A DNA stretch of 64,000 bases from Cytobacillus sp. FSL H8-0458 (GCF_038002165.1 NZ_JBBOBR010000001.1:2604001-2668000), one strand, 5' to 3'. Positions 26,505 through 36,888 are shown, counted from the stretch's first letter. Notes: a model not told the origin generated them from the letters alone. Translations and numbers: made by a program.

Positions 26505-26551
26505 ATAATAATATAACATTATTAATTTATCAAGCCCAATTGTATAACATA
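26505..26551 (-). promoter_or_regulatory. SR1-like promoter with two CcpN-type sites
   Basis: On the minus strand TTGATA (26528-26533) and TATTAT (26505-26510) are 17 bp apart. TATGTTATACA (26541-26551) lies upstream of the -35 and AATGTTATATT (26510-26520) in the spacer and -10 region. Both fit the CcpN consensus TRTGHYATAYW as I recall it, the first fully and the second with one mismatch. CcpN represses sr1, gapB and pckA on glucose in B. subtilis. Confidence 0.6.
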
Positions 26552-26620
26552 TTTATTGTTTTTTATTGGCATTTACCTTATTTGCACTTGAATCTCTACA
26601 CTAATAGTATGACATAATAT

Positions 26621-26650
26621 AAAAAACAGACCAATTATGGCCTGTTTTTT
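26621..26650 (-). terminator. Terminator of the DUF3055 gene
   Basis: AAAAAACAG and CTGTTTTTT arms with a CCAATTATGG interior; T-run on the minus strand. Confidence 0.8.
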
Positions 26651-26658
26651 ATATTTTT

Positions 26659-26958
26659 TTAGTCGTATTGTTCTTCAAAACGGGCTCCTGGTATTGCTTC
26701 TAAGAAAAATTCGCTTAAATCTGCAGCCTGTTCATATAAATCAAGTTTGAATGCCTTTTGCAAGTATTCGATATCTTCGAGATCTTTAGGGTCGAGGAGA
26801 GTTGAGCGGCCTGTCTGCATACAAATAACCAGAGGCTTGGAAAAGAAGAGGTTTGTATATACGATTCCAAAATCATAACGCGTTGACTCCGTTGTAAAGC
26901 CAACAAAACGGACATTCACGTTTTCATGCTCATCATAGAGCTTCTCAAAAAAATCCAT
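26659..26958 (-). CDS. DUF3055 family protein
   Basis: A 99-residue soluble protein, probably alpha/beta. It starts MDFFEKLYDEHENVNVRFVG, followed by a strand-rich region with RYDFGIVYTNLFFSKPLVICMQTGR and an acidic helical C-terminus. This matches the DUF3055 (SAV0927-like) family as I recall it; function unknown. ATG at 26958 is preferred: GAGGAGG lies 6 nt upstream, and the longer frame to 26973 starts within that site. Monocistronic. Confidence 0.75.
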   Translation of the reverse strand: MDFFEKLYDEHENVNVRFVGFTTESTRYDFGIVYTNLFFSKPLVICMQTGRSTLLDPKDLEDIEYLQKAFKLDLYEQAADLSEFFLEAIPGARFEEQYD

Positions 26959-27133
26959 AAGATTCCTCCTCATTTATAATAATATTTAGAATATTATTAT
27001 AATTCATTATGAGCCCTTTGACAAGTAATATAAATTCTCCTTATTTTTTTAAGTTGTCATAAGATTTTATCTAATGCTAGAATGGAGAAGGATGTTCATT
27101 ACCATAATTATTGGGATAATGGGGGGAAAGAAG

Positions 27134-27568
27134 TTGGCAGCTAATTCTTTTATCAAGCTGGTTCCTTCATCAGCTAAGGAAAATATTTCAACAGAAGAGC
27201 TTAAAGAACTTTTTTTATATTATAGGGATATAACCGGAAAAACAGGCAGCCAGATTAAATGGGATTATAATGATGCCGCTTTTCCTTATGAAATTAAAGA
27301 GAAGCCTGAAGCAAAAGGAACATGGTTTTACCTGCATTCTCAACATGACCGATATAACGCTATATTGCTTGGCATTGACAAAGAAAAAGTGAAGGATGAA
27401 GACGGTTCTGAACGCGAGCAGTCTTACATACAAGTTACATTGCCGGAAGGTGCAACATTCGGAGATAAAGGCAAAGCAAATGAATTTTGCAAATTCCTCG
27501 CTAAAAAGCTTCAAGGTGAATTGCATCTTTTCAATGGAAGAGTCATGTATTTTTATAAAAGAAAATAA
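27134..27568 (+). CDS. DUF1885 family protein
   Basis: A 144-residue soluble protein with alternating helices and strands (ANSFIKLVPSSAKENISTEELKE-type N-terminus, then TWFYLHSQHDRYNAILLGID and SYIQVTLPEGATFGDKGKANE). It resembles the DUF1885 family of Bacillaceae; function unknown. The start is TTG at 27134, 7 nt after a GGGGGG site; the longer frame from 27074 has no ribosome binding site and reads as an artificial hydrophobic leader. Confidence 0.7.
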   Translation: MAANSFIKLVPSSAKENISTEELKELFLYYRDITGKTGSQIKWDYNDAAFPYEIKEKPEAKGTWFYLHSQHDRYNAILLGIDKEKVKDEDGSEREQSYIQVTLPEGATFGDKGKANEFCKFLAKKLQGELHLFNGRVMYFYKRK

Positions 27569-27576
27569 TTAAATTC

Positions 27577-27610
27577 TTAAAAAATGAGAACAGCAGCGGC
27601 TGTTCTCATT
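27577..27610. terminator. Terminator between DUF1885 and deacetylase genes
   Basis: AATGAGAACAGC (27583-27594) pairs with 27599-27610; the A-run upstream gives a good T-run for the minus-strand gene, and a weaker one for the plus strand. Confidence 0.82.
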
Positions 27611-28454
27611 CTATTTCCGTGCTGATCAGAGCTGGGTCGACTGGCGTAAAACCTTTATTCCTAAGCCCCTTCACAATATCCTCTAAGGCTTCTTTTGTCC
27701 ATTCCCTATCATGCATCAATAAATTTGCACCCTTCATTAAATAAGGTGAATTAACCATAATATCCGCTAAAGCTTCTTTTGATTGATATTCTTTCTCCCA
27801 GTCATACCCGTATGTCCAATTCATAAGCACCATGTTTTCATCTTCAGCAATTTTCCTGCTGTAGTCTGTAATAGACCCGAATGGTGCCCGAAAGAATTTT
27901 GGCCTCTCTCCAATAATCTCCTCAACTCGATCATTAAGTTCAACAATCTCTTTATACTGCTCCTCTTCAGGTAAGCTTTGCAGGTTTAAGTGGCTATTTG
28001 TGTGATTGCCAATAGCAAAGCCAAGTTCATGTATTTCCTTCAAAACTTTAGCTTCTTCCGGGGTATCTATGAAATGTCCATTAACAAAAAAGATTGCAGG
28101 TGCTGAAAGTTTCTTTAAAATCCTGGCCATTTCCAATGCATTTTTATCAGGAGCATCGTCAATGGTCAGTAATACAACTTTTGAATTGGCCTGACTGATT
28201 GGTTCTATTGACCAATTATGTGCATTTATCTTGTATTGCGGCTCTGGCAAGGATACCGCTTCTTCTTTAGGCTTTTCATCGGCATCAGCTTGTTTATTTT
28301 CAGACTTAGATTCCGGAACTTTAGAATGATCAGCAAGATTATTTTCTTCTTCTTTTTCCAATTCTGATGGCTTACCTTCAACAGCTGAAAAATTTGTGCA
28401 TGCAGTCAGGATTATTGCGAAAAAAACATAAATAAAAAGTCCAGCTATTCTCAT
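27606..28454 (-). CDS. Polysaccharide deacetylase lipoprotein
   Basis: A 282-residue exported NodB-domain protein. The signal peptide ends at IILTACTN (lipid Cys about 19). A charged Glu/Lys/Ser linker (about 25-75) is followed by the deacetylase domain: motif 1 is VLLTIDDAPDKNA (the usual TFDDGP with Ala for Gly), motif 2 GNHTNSHLNL with the metal-binding His pair, motif 3 FRAPFGS, and a late LLMHDREWTKEA. Likely removes N-acetyl groups from cell-wall glycans outside the membrane; substrate unknown. ATG at 28454 has AAGGAGGT 4 nt upstream. Confidence 0.87.
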   Translation of the reverse strand: MRIAGLFIYVFFAIILTACTNFSAVEGKPSELEKEEENNLADHSKVPESKSENKQADADEKPKEEAVSLPEPQYKINAHNWSIEPISQANSKVVLLTIDDAPDKNALEMARILKKLSAPAIFFVNGHFIDTPEEAKVLKEIHELGFAIGNHTNSHLNLQSLPEEEQYKEIVELNDRVEEIIGERPKFFRAPFGSITDYSRKIAEDENMVLMNWTYGYDWEKEYQSKEALADIMVNSPYLMKGANLLMHDREWTKEALEDIVKGLRNKGFTPVDPALISTEIE

Positions 28455-28819
28455 TGTGACCTCCTTAGTGCATATTTCTTTTAACTCACTTTTATAAGTG
28501 TTAGTATGTAACATGGTCGTTTAAAAAAGAAGTTCCCCTTTAGAAACCTTACCATTACCTACTGATTTTACCCGAAACAGGTTCGTTTTGAACATCTTAA
28601 AGTGAAATTTAGAAATTAGTGTGGTTCTCTGCATCCTTTCAATTTTGCTTAATAGATCTTGTTCGGGAAGCTGCTCTCCCCTGCTGAGCTCCAATTGCTT
28701 AAAAAAATCAAGCAAAAACTGTCAGGAAAGCGGGATACTTAAATGCCTGCATTTTTAGGATTGGAAGTTTTACAGAATTATTTTATTTAGGTTTATTTTA
28801 TTAAGACTGGAGGGATTTG
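28455..28819. other. Intergenic region between deacetylase and BCCT genes
   Basis: This 365-bp stretch holds a minus-strand open frame of 64 codons (28521-28715) that begins with TTG and has no ribosome binding site. It is leucine- and lysine-rich with no recognisable domain. I see no terminator or convincing promoter. It may be a decayed gene remnant, but nothing shows of what. Confidence 0.4.
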
Positions 28820-30328
28820 ATGAAGAAACTGACACCCGTTTTTACGGTTTCAGTCATATTCACAGCAATATTTATTTTATGGGGACTTGTTCCGAAGACC
28901 ATTTTGCCAAAAGGCAACCTTGATTCTGTTACAGCATCTGTTCAGGGATTCATATTGGAAAAGTTCGGCTGGTTTTACCTTTTATCAGCTTCTATCTTTT
29001 TAATTTTTTCAATCCTATTAGCATTCAGCAAGTACGGGAATATTCGTCTGGGAAAGGATGCAGACAGACCCGAATATAGCTACTTAAGCTGGTTTGCCAT
29101 GCTTTTCAGTGCAGGAATGGGAATTGGCCTGGTTTTTTGGGGAGTTGCGGAACCAATGTATCACTACTATGCGCCACCTTTTCTTGACGGGCAGACACCA
29201 GAAGCAGCAAGAGCTGCCATGAGGTACTCCTTCTTCCACTGGGGGCTTCATCCATGGGCTATATATACAGTCATTGGGCTGGCACTCGCTTATTTTCAGT
29301 TCAGAAAAGGTGCACCGGGAGTTATCAGCTCCATATTGAGGCCAATTTTAGGGAGCAAAGTGGATGGTCCACTTGGAGTATTAATTGATTTTATAGCCGT
29401 CTTTGCTACTATTTTTGGTGTTGCGACATCATTAGGGCTGGGAGCCATTCAAATATCCGGCGGACTTTCTGAAACATTTGATGGTATCAGCAATAATTTC
29501 ACCACTCAATTAATTATTATTGTGGTTGTGACGATCTTGTTTATGGTTTCAGCACAAACCGGTTTAAACAAAGGAATAAAATACTTAAGTAATTTAAATA
29601 TTATTTTAGCTATCTCATTATTGTTATTTCTGTTGTTTGTGGGGCCTTCAAATTTTATTATGGATCTGTTTACAACAACGATTGGCTCTTATCTTCAAAA
29701 TCTTCCTTCTATGAGCTTCAGGCTTAGTCCTTTTGACCAGGAGCTGACATGGTTTCAGGATTGGACAATTTTTTATTGGGCATGGTGGATTGCCTGGGCG
29801 CCATTTGTCGGTACATTCATAGCCAGAATATCCCGCGGAAGGACAATAAGAGAATTCGTCATTGGCGTGCTTGCTGTTCCTACCCTCTTTGGAGCGCTTT
29901 GGTTCTCAGTTTTTGGAGGAACAGGCATATACCTTGAATTCTTTGAAGCTAAGCCTATAATGGATACAATCGACCAGCAGGGGATGGAAGTTGCACTGTT
30001 CACTGTGTTTGATAACTTCCCTTTCAGCACTGTTTTAAGCTTATTGGCTATATTCTTGATCAGCACATTCTTTATAACTTCTGCAGATTCAGCTACTTTT
30101 GTTCTTGGGATGCAGACGACGAACGGAAGCTTGAACCCTCCGGGCAGAGTGAAATTTGTATGGGGCATTATCCAATCTGCTTCTGCAGCCATCCTTTTAT
30201 GGACGGGAGGGCTCGAAGCACTCCAAAGAGCTTCTATTATAGCTGCACTTCCTTTTACCGTCATTATGCTTTTAATCGTGCTATCGCTTGCTAAATCGTT
30301 TAAAGAAGAAACCATACCGAAAAAATAG
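28820..30328 (+). CDS. BCCT family transporter (glycine betaine type)
   Basis: A 502-residue transporter with 12 membrane helices. The family signatures are GMGIGLVFWGVAEPMYHY near residues 95-112, the substrate-box region DWTIFYWAWWIAWAPFVGTFIARISRGRTIREF (Trp-rich, about 315-347) and TSADSATFVLGMQTT. BCCT proteins import glycine betaine, choline or carnitine with sodium, usually in osmoprotection; OpuD is the B. subtilis relative. ATG at 28820 has GGAGGG 5 nt upstream. No osmoprotectant enzymes are adjacent. Confidence 0.92.
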   Translation: MKKLTPVFTVSVIFTAIFILWGLVPKTILPKGNLDSVTASVQGFILEKFGWFYLLSASIFLIFSILLAFSKYGNIRLGKDADRPEYSYLSWFAMLFSAGMGIGLVFWGVAEPMYHYYAPPFLDGQTPEAARAAMRYSFFHWGLHPWAIYTVIGLALAYFQFRKGAPGVISSILRPILGSKVDGPLGVLIDFIAVFATIFGVATSLGLGAIQISGGLSETFDGISNNFTTQLIIIVVVTILFMVSAQTGLNKGIKYLSNLNIILAISLLLFLLFVGPSNFIMDLFTTTIGSYLQNLPSMSFRLSPFDQELTWFQDWTIFYWAWWIAWAPFVGTFIARISRGRTIREFVIGVLAVPTLFGALWFSVFGGTGIYLEFFEAKPIMDTIDQQGMEVALFTVFDNFPFSTVLSLLAIFLISTFFITSADSATFVLGMQTTNGSLNPPGRVKFVWGIIQSASAAILLWTGGLEALQRASIIAALPFTVIMLLIVLSLAKSFKEETIPKK

Positions 30329-30340
30329 ATAATAATTTCT

Positions 30341-30379
30341 AAAAAAAATCGGCACCTGAAATGGGTGCCGATTTTTTTT
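30341..30379. terminator. Bidirectional terminator after the BCCT gene
   Basis: AAAAAAAATCGGCACC (30341-30356) pairs with 30364-30379 around a short loop. Confidence 0.9.
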
Positions 30380-30396
30380 GCTTGTCACCTTGCCAA

Positions 30397-30642
30397 TTAC
30401 CAATGTGTAATGTAGGACATCGCCAAATGAAGAGAAGCATATAAGCCTAGGCTCATAACAGTAACCATAAATGTTTTTTTTGCTGACTTAATAACCCAAT
30501 TTCCAATATTTATTGCCAAGTAGAAAAAAACAAAAAACATAATAACTTTATATACGAGCTGATCATATTTTGACAGCCACTCAATGAAAGTATATCCGCT
30601 CCAGATTAACATCTGCAGCAAAAGAGCTGTATAAATCTTCAT
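30397..30642 (-). CDS. Small membrane protein of unknown function
   Basis: An 81-residue hydrophobic protein with three probable helices (about 5-20, 30-48, 58-78). The sequence has no charged catalytic residues. ATG at 30642 is chosen: GGTGGTGGAG lies immediately upstream, and the longer frame to 30657 adds only five residues starting from GTG. It is convergent with the BCCT gene. Confidence 0.6.
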   Translation of the reverse strand: MKIYTALLLQMLIWSGYTFIEWLSKYDQLVYKVIMFFVFFYLAINIGNWVIKSAKKTFMVTVMSLGLYASLHLAMSYITHW

Positions 30643-30818
30643 ACACTCCACCACCAAATTTTTTAATCCTTACCCGTTTATTTAAAAAAAGAAACACTTG
30701 TGTTTGTAATATATGTTGAAAAGGATATTCTTATTTTTCATTTCTGTATCAATTGAATGACAAGCTAATATTTCCATTTGCTATATGATAAAATACTCAT
30801 AATTATTAGGAGATTATT

Positions 30819-30917
30819 ATGAATTACTTACCTTCTGTCAGAATGATGGAAAATTATCGAGACTTCTATCCTGTTTTCAGTCAGTTAAGTAATAAGGTGG
30901 AATTTATTATAAAGTGA
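30819..30917 (+). CDS. Small ORF of 32 codons upstream of slp
   Basis: ATG at 30819 follows TTAGGAGATTATT, a good site at 6-7 nt, and reads to TGA at 30917, 10 nt before the slp ATG. The peptide begins MNYLPSVRMMENYRDFY and ends with SNKVEFIIK. It is aromatic and mildly amphipathic, with no family recognised. The tight spacing suggests co-translation with slp or a leader peptide. Coding status is not certain. Confidence 0.45.
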   Translation: MNYLPSVRMMENYRDFYPVFSQLSNKVEFIIK

Positions 30918-30927
30918 GGGCAAAACG

Positions 30928-31314
30928 ATGAAAGGTCTGCCATTGTTATTGATTACTGCACTCTTGCTTGTGACCTCTTCATGCAATCATAAGGAAGTAA
31001 AAAAAGAGCTGAAGATAGACGACAGTGTTAAGCAGCTTATTTTTTTTACTGATAATAAACAATATGAACAGGAAATATCCTATTATGATGCCATCATCGA
31101 ATTAAAGAGAAGCTATCCTGAACTGATTAAAGATATGAAAGTGATAACCGCAGCGGAAGCCAGTCACTTAAGCAATTATAAGGTAGAAAACTGCCCTGCC
31201 ATACTGCTGGTATATCAGGACAAAGTTTTAGTAGAAATAAAAGGCACTGTATCTAAAGATAAGATCATTTATCCCCTCGCCAAAGCAATGGATGAAGAGA
31301 ACGAAAATCCGTAA
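30928..31314 (+). CDS. slp: Small peptidoglycan-associated lipoprotein Slp
   Basis: A 128-residue lipoprotein. The signal peptide is MKGLPLLLITALLLVTSSC, with the lipidation Cys at 19 in an unusual TSSC context. The mature part has a thioredoxin-like region (KQLIFFTDNKQY ... CPAILLVYQDKVLVEIKG) and a short acidic tail. Position between speA and pdhD matches B. subtilis slp. GAGGG lies 7 nt before the ATG, just after the small ORF above. Role unknown; probably an envelope protein. Confidence 0.65.
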   Translation: MKGLPLLLITALLLVTSSCNHKEVKKELKIDDSVKQLIFFTDNKQYEQEISYYDAIIELKRSYPELIKDMKVITAAEASHLSNYKVENCPAILLVYQDKVLVEIKGTVSKDKIIYPLAKAMDEENENP

Positions 31315-31322
31315 TTATCCAC

Positions 31323-31357
31323 AAAAAAATCCTTCCCTGACAGGGAAGGATTTTTTT
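31323..31357. terminator. Bidirectional terminator, slp / pdhD
   Basis: AAAAAAATCCTTCCC (31323-31337) pairs with 31343-31357 around a 5-base loop between convergent genes. Confidence 0.9.
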
Positions 31358-31363
31358 GTATTA

Positions 31364-32773
31364 CTATTTTACAATGTGAATTGGGCTTCCAATAGCAACT
31401 TCTGCTGCTTCCATTGTGATTTCACCCAATGTAGGATGTGCGTGAATTGTCATCGCAAGATCTTCTGCAGTCATGCCTGCTTCAATTGCTAATCCAAGTT
31501 CTGCAATCATATCAGATGCACTTGCACCGGCGATTTGCGCACCAATTACTAGTCCATCCTCTTTGCGTGTCACAAGCTTTAAGAATCCGTCAGTGGAATC
31601 AAGTGCAAGGGCACGGCCATTAGCTGCAAATGGGAACTTAGCTGCTGTTACTTCGATTCCTTCTTCTTTAGCCTGCTGCTCAGTATAACCTACAGAAGCT
31701 AATTCTGGCTCAGAGAATACAACCGCAGGGATAGCCAAGTAATCAATTTCTGCGTTATGCCCTGCAATTGCTTCAGCGGCAATCTTACCTTCGTAAGAAG
31801 CTTTATGTGCTAATTGAGGACCTGCAACAATATCACCGATCGCATAAATATTGCTTACACTCGTACGGCATTGTTTATCAATTTCAATAACACCGCGTTC
31901 AGTCATCTTAACACCGGCTTGCTCTAAGCCAAGTTCGTCTGTATTTGGACGTCTTCCGACCATTACAAATACATAATCTGCATCAAGAGACTTCTCTTCG
32001 CCTTTTTCTTCAAACTTAACGGTCACTCCATTTTCATTCTCTTCAACACCCTTAGCAAGTGCCTTGGTAATGAATTCAACGCCTTTTTTCTTCAGGTTGC
32101 GTTTAACAAGAGATGACATTTGCTTCTCAAAGCCGATAAGAATATCATCTGCACCCTCAAGTATCGTTACTTGTGAACCAAAGTTCGCATATGCTCCTCC
32201 AAGCTCGATTCCGATAACACCGCCGCCGATTACGACGATTTTCTCAGGAATTTCCTGAAGAGCAAGGGCGCCTGTTGAATCAAGAACACGTTTAGAGAAT
32301 TTAAACGTCGGCAGTTCAATTGGACGGGATCCTGTTGCAATAATTGCATTCTTGAACGTGTAAGTTTGTGCAGAATTTTCATCCATTACACGAAGGGTAT
32401 TACCATCAACAAAGTAAGCTTCACCGCGTACGATGTCAACTTTATTCCCCTTTAATAGACCTTCAACTCCGCCTGTAAGCTTCTTGACTACACCGGATTT
32501 GAATTCTTGAACTTTTGTAAAGTCAACTTTTACATTTTCAGCTGTAATTCCCATTACATCTGAGTGCTTAGCATTTTCGTAGCGGTGTCCCGCTGCAATT
32601 AAAGCCTTTGAGGGAATACATCCAACGTTTAGGCAAACTCCGCCCATATTAGCTTTTTCTACGATTGTAACTTTTTGTCCAAGCTGTGCTGCACGAATCG
32701 CTGCAACATATCCTCCTGGACCCGCACCGATGACTATAGTATCTGTTTCGATTGGGAAATCTCCTACTACCAT
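31364..32773 (-). CDS. pdhD: Dihydrolipoyl dehydrogenase (E3)
   Basis: A 469-residue FAD/NAD enzyme that reoxidises the lipoyl groups of PDH and related complexes. FAD site [17 protein letters not shown] (about 16-32), redox-active disulfide [16 protein letters not shown] site [13 protein letters not shown] and the C-terminal catalytic HAHPTLGE. It is last in the pdhABCD operon, 6 nt after pdhC, with GGAGGCG 9 nt before the ATG. Confidence 0.97.
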   Translation of the reverse strand: MVVGDFPIETDTIVIGAGPGGYVAAIRAAQLGQKVTIVEKANMGGVCLNVGCIPSKALIAAGHRYENAKHSDVMGITAENVKVDFTKVQEFKSGVVKKLTGGVEGLLKGNKVDIVRGEAYFVDGNTLRVMDENSAQTYTFKNAIIATGSRPIELPTFKFSKRVLDSTGALALQEIPEKIVVIGGGVIGIELGGAYANFGSQVTILEGADDILIGFEKQMSSLVKRNLKKKGVEFITKALAKGVEENENGVTVKFEEKGEEKSLDADYVFVMVGRRPNTDELGLEQAGVKMTERGVIEIDKQCRTSVSNIYAIGDIVAGPQLAHKASYEGKIAAEAIAGHNAEIDYLAIPAVVFSEPELASVGYTEQQAKEEGIEVTAAKFPFAANGRALALDSTDGFLKLVTRKEDGLVIGAQIAGASASDMIAELGLAIEAGMTAEDLAMTIHAHPTLGEITMEAAEVAIGSPIHIVK

Positions 32774-32779
32774 TTGTAA

Positions 32780-34126
32780 TTACGCCTCCATTAACAATAG
32801 TTCTGGATCGTTCAGTAAACGTTTGATGTGATTCAATGCATTTTGTGCAGTTGCTCCATCAATAATTCTGTGGTCAAAGCTTAGTGATAATGCCAATACT
32901 GGAGCAGCAACAATTTCTCCATCCTTCACTACCGGCTTTTCAGCAATACGGCCAATTCCAAGAATGGCAACTTCAGGGTGATTGATGACAGGAGTGAACC
33001 ACTGTCCGCCTGCAGAACCGATATTTGTGATTGTGCATGAAGCACCCTTCATTTCATCTGGAGCAAGCTTGCCGTCACGCGCTTTACCAGCCAGCTCATT
33101 GATTTCATTTGAGATGGCAAATGTAGATTTGCGGTCTGCATCCTTAACAACTGGTACAAGAAGACCTTTTTCAGTGTCTGCCGCAATACCAATGTTATAG
33201 TAATGCTTCTGGATGATTTCACCTGCTGCATCATCGATTGAAGTATTTAGTGCCGGGAATTCACGCAATGCACTTGTTAAAGCTTTTACCACATAAGGAA
33301 GGAATGTAAGCTTAATTCCTTTATTCGCTGCAACTTCTTTAAACTTCTTGCGGTGTGCAACAAGTTTCGTAACATCAATTTCATCCATCAATGTAACGTG
33401 TGGAGCTGTATGCTTAGAGTTTACCATAGCTTTTGCAATAGCCTTACGGATTCCGCTCATTTTCTCGCGAGTTTCCGGATATTGTCCAGCAGGGATCGCC
33501 TGTGCAGCTGCCGGTGCAGTTTCTTTTGCTTCTGCTTGTGGTGCAGCTTCCTTAGCAGGTGCTTCATTAGCTTGAGTACCGCCATTTAAGAATGAATCAA
33601 TGTCATCTTTCTGGATGCGTCCATTTTTGCCGCTTCCAGCTACCTGGCGAATATCTACGCCTTTATCTCGAGCGTACTTTCTGACTGAAGGCATTGCAAT
33701 GATGCGGCGGTTAGGATCCACATCCGTATCAGAAATAACTACGCCTTCTTTTGGTGTCTCCTGTGCAGGAGCTTCCTCTTTCTTTACATCCTGGCCAGCT
33801 TCAGCAGTCGCCTGTACCTGTGCTTCTGTTTTTTCTTCTTTAGGAGCCTCATCTTCATGGTCTCCCTTGAATTTAAGATCTTCATATCCTGGAGCATCAA
33901 AGGTGATCAAAACTTGACCTACAGTTGCCACTGTACCTTCTTCAACAAGGATTTCTTCAACTTTACCTTTAACTGGCGAAGGAATCTCTACAACCGCTTT
34001 ATCATTTTGAACCTCACAAAGCACGTCATCTTCTTGTACTTCGTCACCCGGCTTTACAAACCACTTGACGATTTCACCTTCATGGATACCTTCACCGATA
34101 TCAGGCAATCTAAATTGGAATGCCAA
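32780..34126 (-). CDS. pdhC: Dihydrolipoyllysine acetyltransferase (E2) of pyruvate dehydrogenase
   Basis: A 448-residue E2 core. One lipoyl domain (about 1-80, lipoyl Lys in [17 protein letters not shown]), an Ala/Glu/Gln-rich linker (80-125), a peripheral-subunit binding domain ([18 protein letters not shown], about 135-172), a second linker and the catalytic domain ending in [14 protein letters not shown] with the active-site His. It builds the PDH core and transfers acetyl to CoA. Start is TTG, 6 nt after AGGAGGGTG. An 84-bp gap with a hairpin separates it from pdhB. Confidence 0.96.
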   Translation of the reverse strand: MAFQFRLPDIGEGIHEGEIVKWFVKPGDEVQEDDVLCEVQNDKAVVEIPSPVKGKVEEILVEEGTVATVGQVLITFDAPGYEDLKFKGDHEDEAPKEEKTEAQVQATAEAGQDVKKEEAPAQETPKEGVVISDTDVDPNRRIIAMPSVRKYARDKGVDIRQVAGSGKNGRIQKDDIDSFLNGGTQANEAPAKEAAPQAEAKETAPAAAQAIPAGQYPETREKMSGIRKAIAKAMVNSKHTAPHVTLMDEIDVTKLVAHRKKFKEVAANKGIKLTFLPYVVKALTSALREFPALNTSIDDAAGEIIQKHYYNIGIAADTEKGLLVPVVKDADRKSTFAISNEINELAGKARDGKLAPDEMKGASCTITNIGSAGGQWFTPVINHPEVAILGIGRIAEKPVVKDGEIVAAPVLALSLSFDHRIIDGATAQNALNHIKRLLNDPELLLMEA

Positions 34127-34165
34127 TGGAATTCACCCTCCTATTATTTCAATCGTTCTAGTAAA

Positions 34166-34196
34166 ACACGTCAGGGGGATATTTTCCCCCTTGTGT
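34166..34196 (-). other. Hairpin in the pdhB-pdhC intercistronic gap
   Basis: GGGGGA (34174-34179) pairs with TCCCCC (34185-34190), extended by ACAC/GTGT pairs. No T-run follows. Such structures in operons often mark RNA processing or protect an end. Confidence 0.45.
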
Positions 34197-34210
34197 CATT
34201 AGTTATTCAA

Positions 34211-35188
34211 TTAGAATTCAAGTACTTTTTTAGCTGTTTCAATTACATCTTTATAGTTTGGAAGCCAAACTGTTTCAGCCTGCGGGAAAGCAAATACTGT
34301 ATCTGGTGCAGCTACACGCAGAACTGGTGCTTCCAGGCTAAGAATTGCACGGTCATTGATTTCTGCCACGACATTTGCTGCAATACCAGCTTGCTTTTGT
34401 GCTTCCTGAACAACAATGGCTCTTCCTGTCTTTTCAACAGAAGCAATAATTGTTTCTATATCGAGAGGTGCAACTGTACGCAAGTCGATAACTTCGGCAG
34501 ATTTCCCTTCTTTTTCAAGCTCTTCAGCCGCTTTTAAAGATTCATGGACCATTGCCCCGTAAGTTACGATTGTCAGGTCAGAACCCTCACGTTTAACTTC
34601 TGCCTTGCCAAGCGGAATTGAATATTCCTCTTCTGGCACTTCCTGGCGGAAAGAACGGTATAATTTCATGTGCTCAAGGAAGATAACAGGGTCGTTATCA
34701 CGGATAGCTGAAATAAGAAGCCCTTTCGCATCATATGGAGTTGATGGAATTACAACCTTTAATCCTGGCTGCTGAGCCATAAGGCCTTCTAGGCTGTCCG
34801 CATGCATTTCAGGAGTATGTACGCCTCCTCCGAATGGCGAACGGATTGTAACCGGTGCACTGTATCTTCCCCCGGAGCGATAACGCATACGCGCCAGCTG
34901 GCCGGAGATAGAATCCATTACTTCATAAACGAATCCAAAGAATTGGATTTCAGGTACCGGACGGAAGCCTTGTAAACCAAGACCGACAGCCAGACCGCCG
35001 ATTCCGGATTCAGCTAGGGGTGTATCAAATACACGCTCTTCGCCAAATTCTTTTTGAAGGCCTTCGGTAGCACGGAAAACGCCGCCGTTAACGCCCACAT
35101 CTTCACCGAATACCAATACATTCGGATCGTTGCGCAATTCTGTGCGAAGAGCATCAGTAATTGCCTGAATCATTGTCATTTGCGCCAT
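34211..35188 (-). CDS. pdhB: Pyruvate dehydrogenase E1 component, beta subunit
   Basis: A 325-residue transketolase-like beta subunit. Conserved regions: [42 protein letters not shown], and the PYR-domain Glu that activates thiamine diphosphate. With PdhA it forms the E1 alpha2-beta2 enzyme that decarboxylates pyruvate. Only three bases separate it from the pdhA stop; GGAG lies 13 nt before its ATG inside pdhA, so coupling is likely. Confidence 0.96.
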   Translation of the reverse strand: MAQMTMIQAITDALRTELRNDPNVLVFGEDVGVNGGVFRATEGLQKEFGEERVFDTPLAESGIGGLAVGLGLQGFRPVPEIQFFGFVYEVMDSISGQLARMRYRSGGRYSAPVTIRSPFGGGVHTPEMHADSLEGLMAQQPGLKVVIPSTPYDAKGLLISAIRDNDPVIFLEHMKLYRSFRQEVPEEEYSIPLGKAEVKREGSDLTIVTYGAMVHESLKAAEELEKEGKSAEVIDLRTVAPLDIETIIASVEKTGRAIVVQEAQKQAGIAANVVAEINDRAILSLEAPVLRVAAPDTVFAFPQAETVWLPNYKDVIETAKKVLEF

Positions 35189-35191
35189 GGC

Positions 35192-36325
<1,134 letters not shown>

Positions 36326-36797
36326 TCATAAAAAGACGTTAATTAAGAGTTTTTATACACAAAATTTAGGTTACCCAAAACACTCTCTCAAAAAGCAAAA
36401 AAGTACTTTTTCAGGCATGTTTTTATTAGCATCTCTAAATAGCAGAACGTTCTTTTCTGCCATATGCATACTTATAAATAGTGTTCCACAGATCACTTCT
36501 AAAAAAACGTCTTTCTGTTCATCTTTAACTATCATATTCTGTATTAGTTTATTTTGCAACAAAATTGATACAGAAATACTTACGAGTTTTAGTTTAATAC
36601 ACCTTCAGGACCTTCGTCAATTACCTTGCCTTTTGTTTTTCACAGTTACCATACTTTTTATATTCTATATCAAATTCCAAAACTGTATTAACGTCCATAC
36701 GATATCTGTACTATAAAAAACTATTATATTTTCTTGTGTTATAGTAAAGAAACTTCACCTGTCACTATTTTAAAATAAAGACGCATACACAAAACAA

Positions 36798-36811
36798 TGA
36801 AAGCGAATTCA
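36798..36811. promoter_or_regulatory. Candidate cre (CcpA) site upstream of pdhA
   Basis: TGAAAGCGAATTCA meets every defined position of TGNAANCGNWNNCW. It lies upstream of the distal pdhA -35, the arrangement seen in CcpA-activated genes, and 74 bp downstream of the ykyA stop region. Confidence 0.5.
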
Positions 36812-36845
36812 TTTTGATAAGGTGTCTCCATACGCAATAATAGCC

Positions 36846-36883
36846 AAAAAACAAAAAATGCCGCGCATTTAACATGCCGGCAT
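36846..36883 (-). terminator. Terminator of ykyA
   Basis: ATGCCG(C)GCAT and ATGCCGGCAT arms (36858-36868, 36874-36883) followed on the minus strand by TTTTTTGTTTTTT. Confidence 0.85.
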
Positions 36884-36888
36884 AAATA

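Noticed and set aside
28521-28715. 64-codon minus-strand frame upstream of the BCCT gene
   Set aside because: It starts at TTG without any ribosome binding site and has no recognisable domain; kept only as a remark on the intergenic region.
29773-30315. 180-codon minus-strand frame opposite the BCCT gene
   Set aside because: Antisense shadow of a clear transporter gene; no ribosome binding site.
33348-34537. Long plus-strand frames of 75-226 codons opposite pdhC and pdhB
   Set aside because: They mirror the codon structure of pdhB and pdhC, are rich in Ser, Cys and Phe, and have no start signals.
36371-36562. 63-codon minus-strand frame in the pdhA leader
   Set aside because: No ribosome binding site for any start in it; it lies where the pdhA 5' leader is expected.
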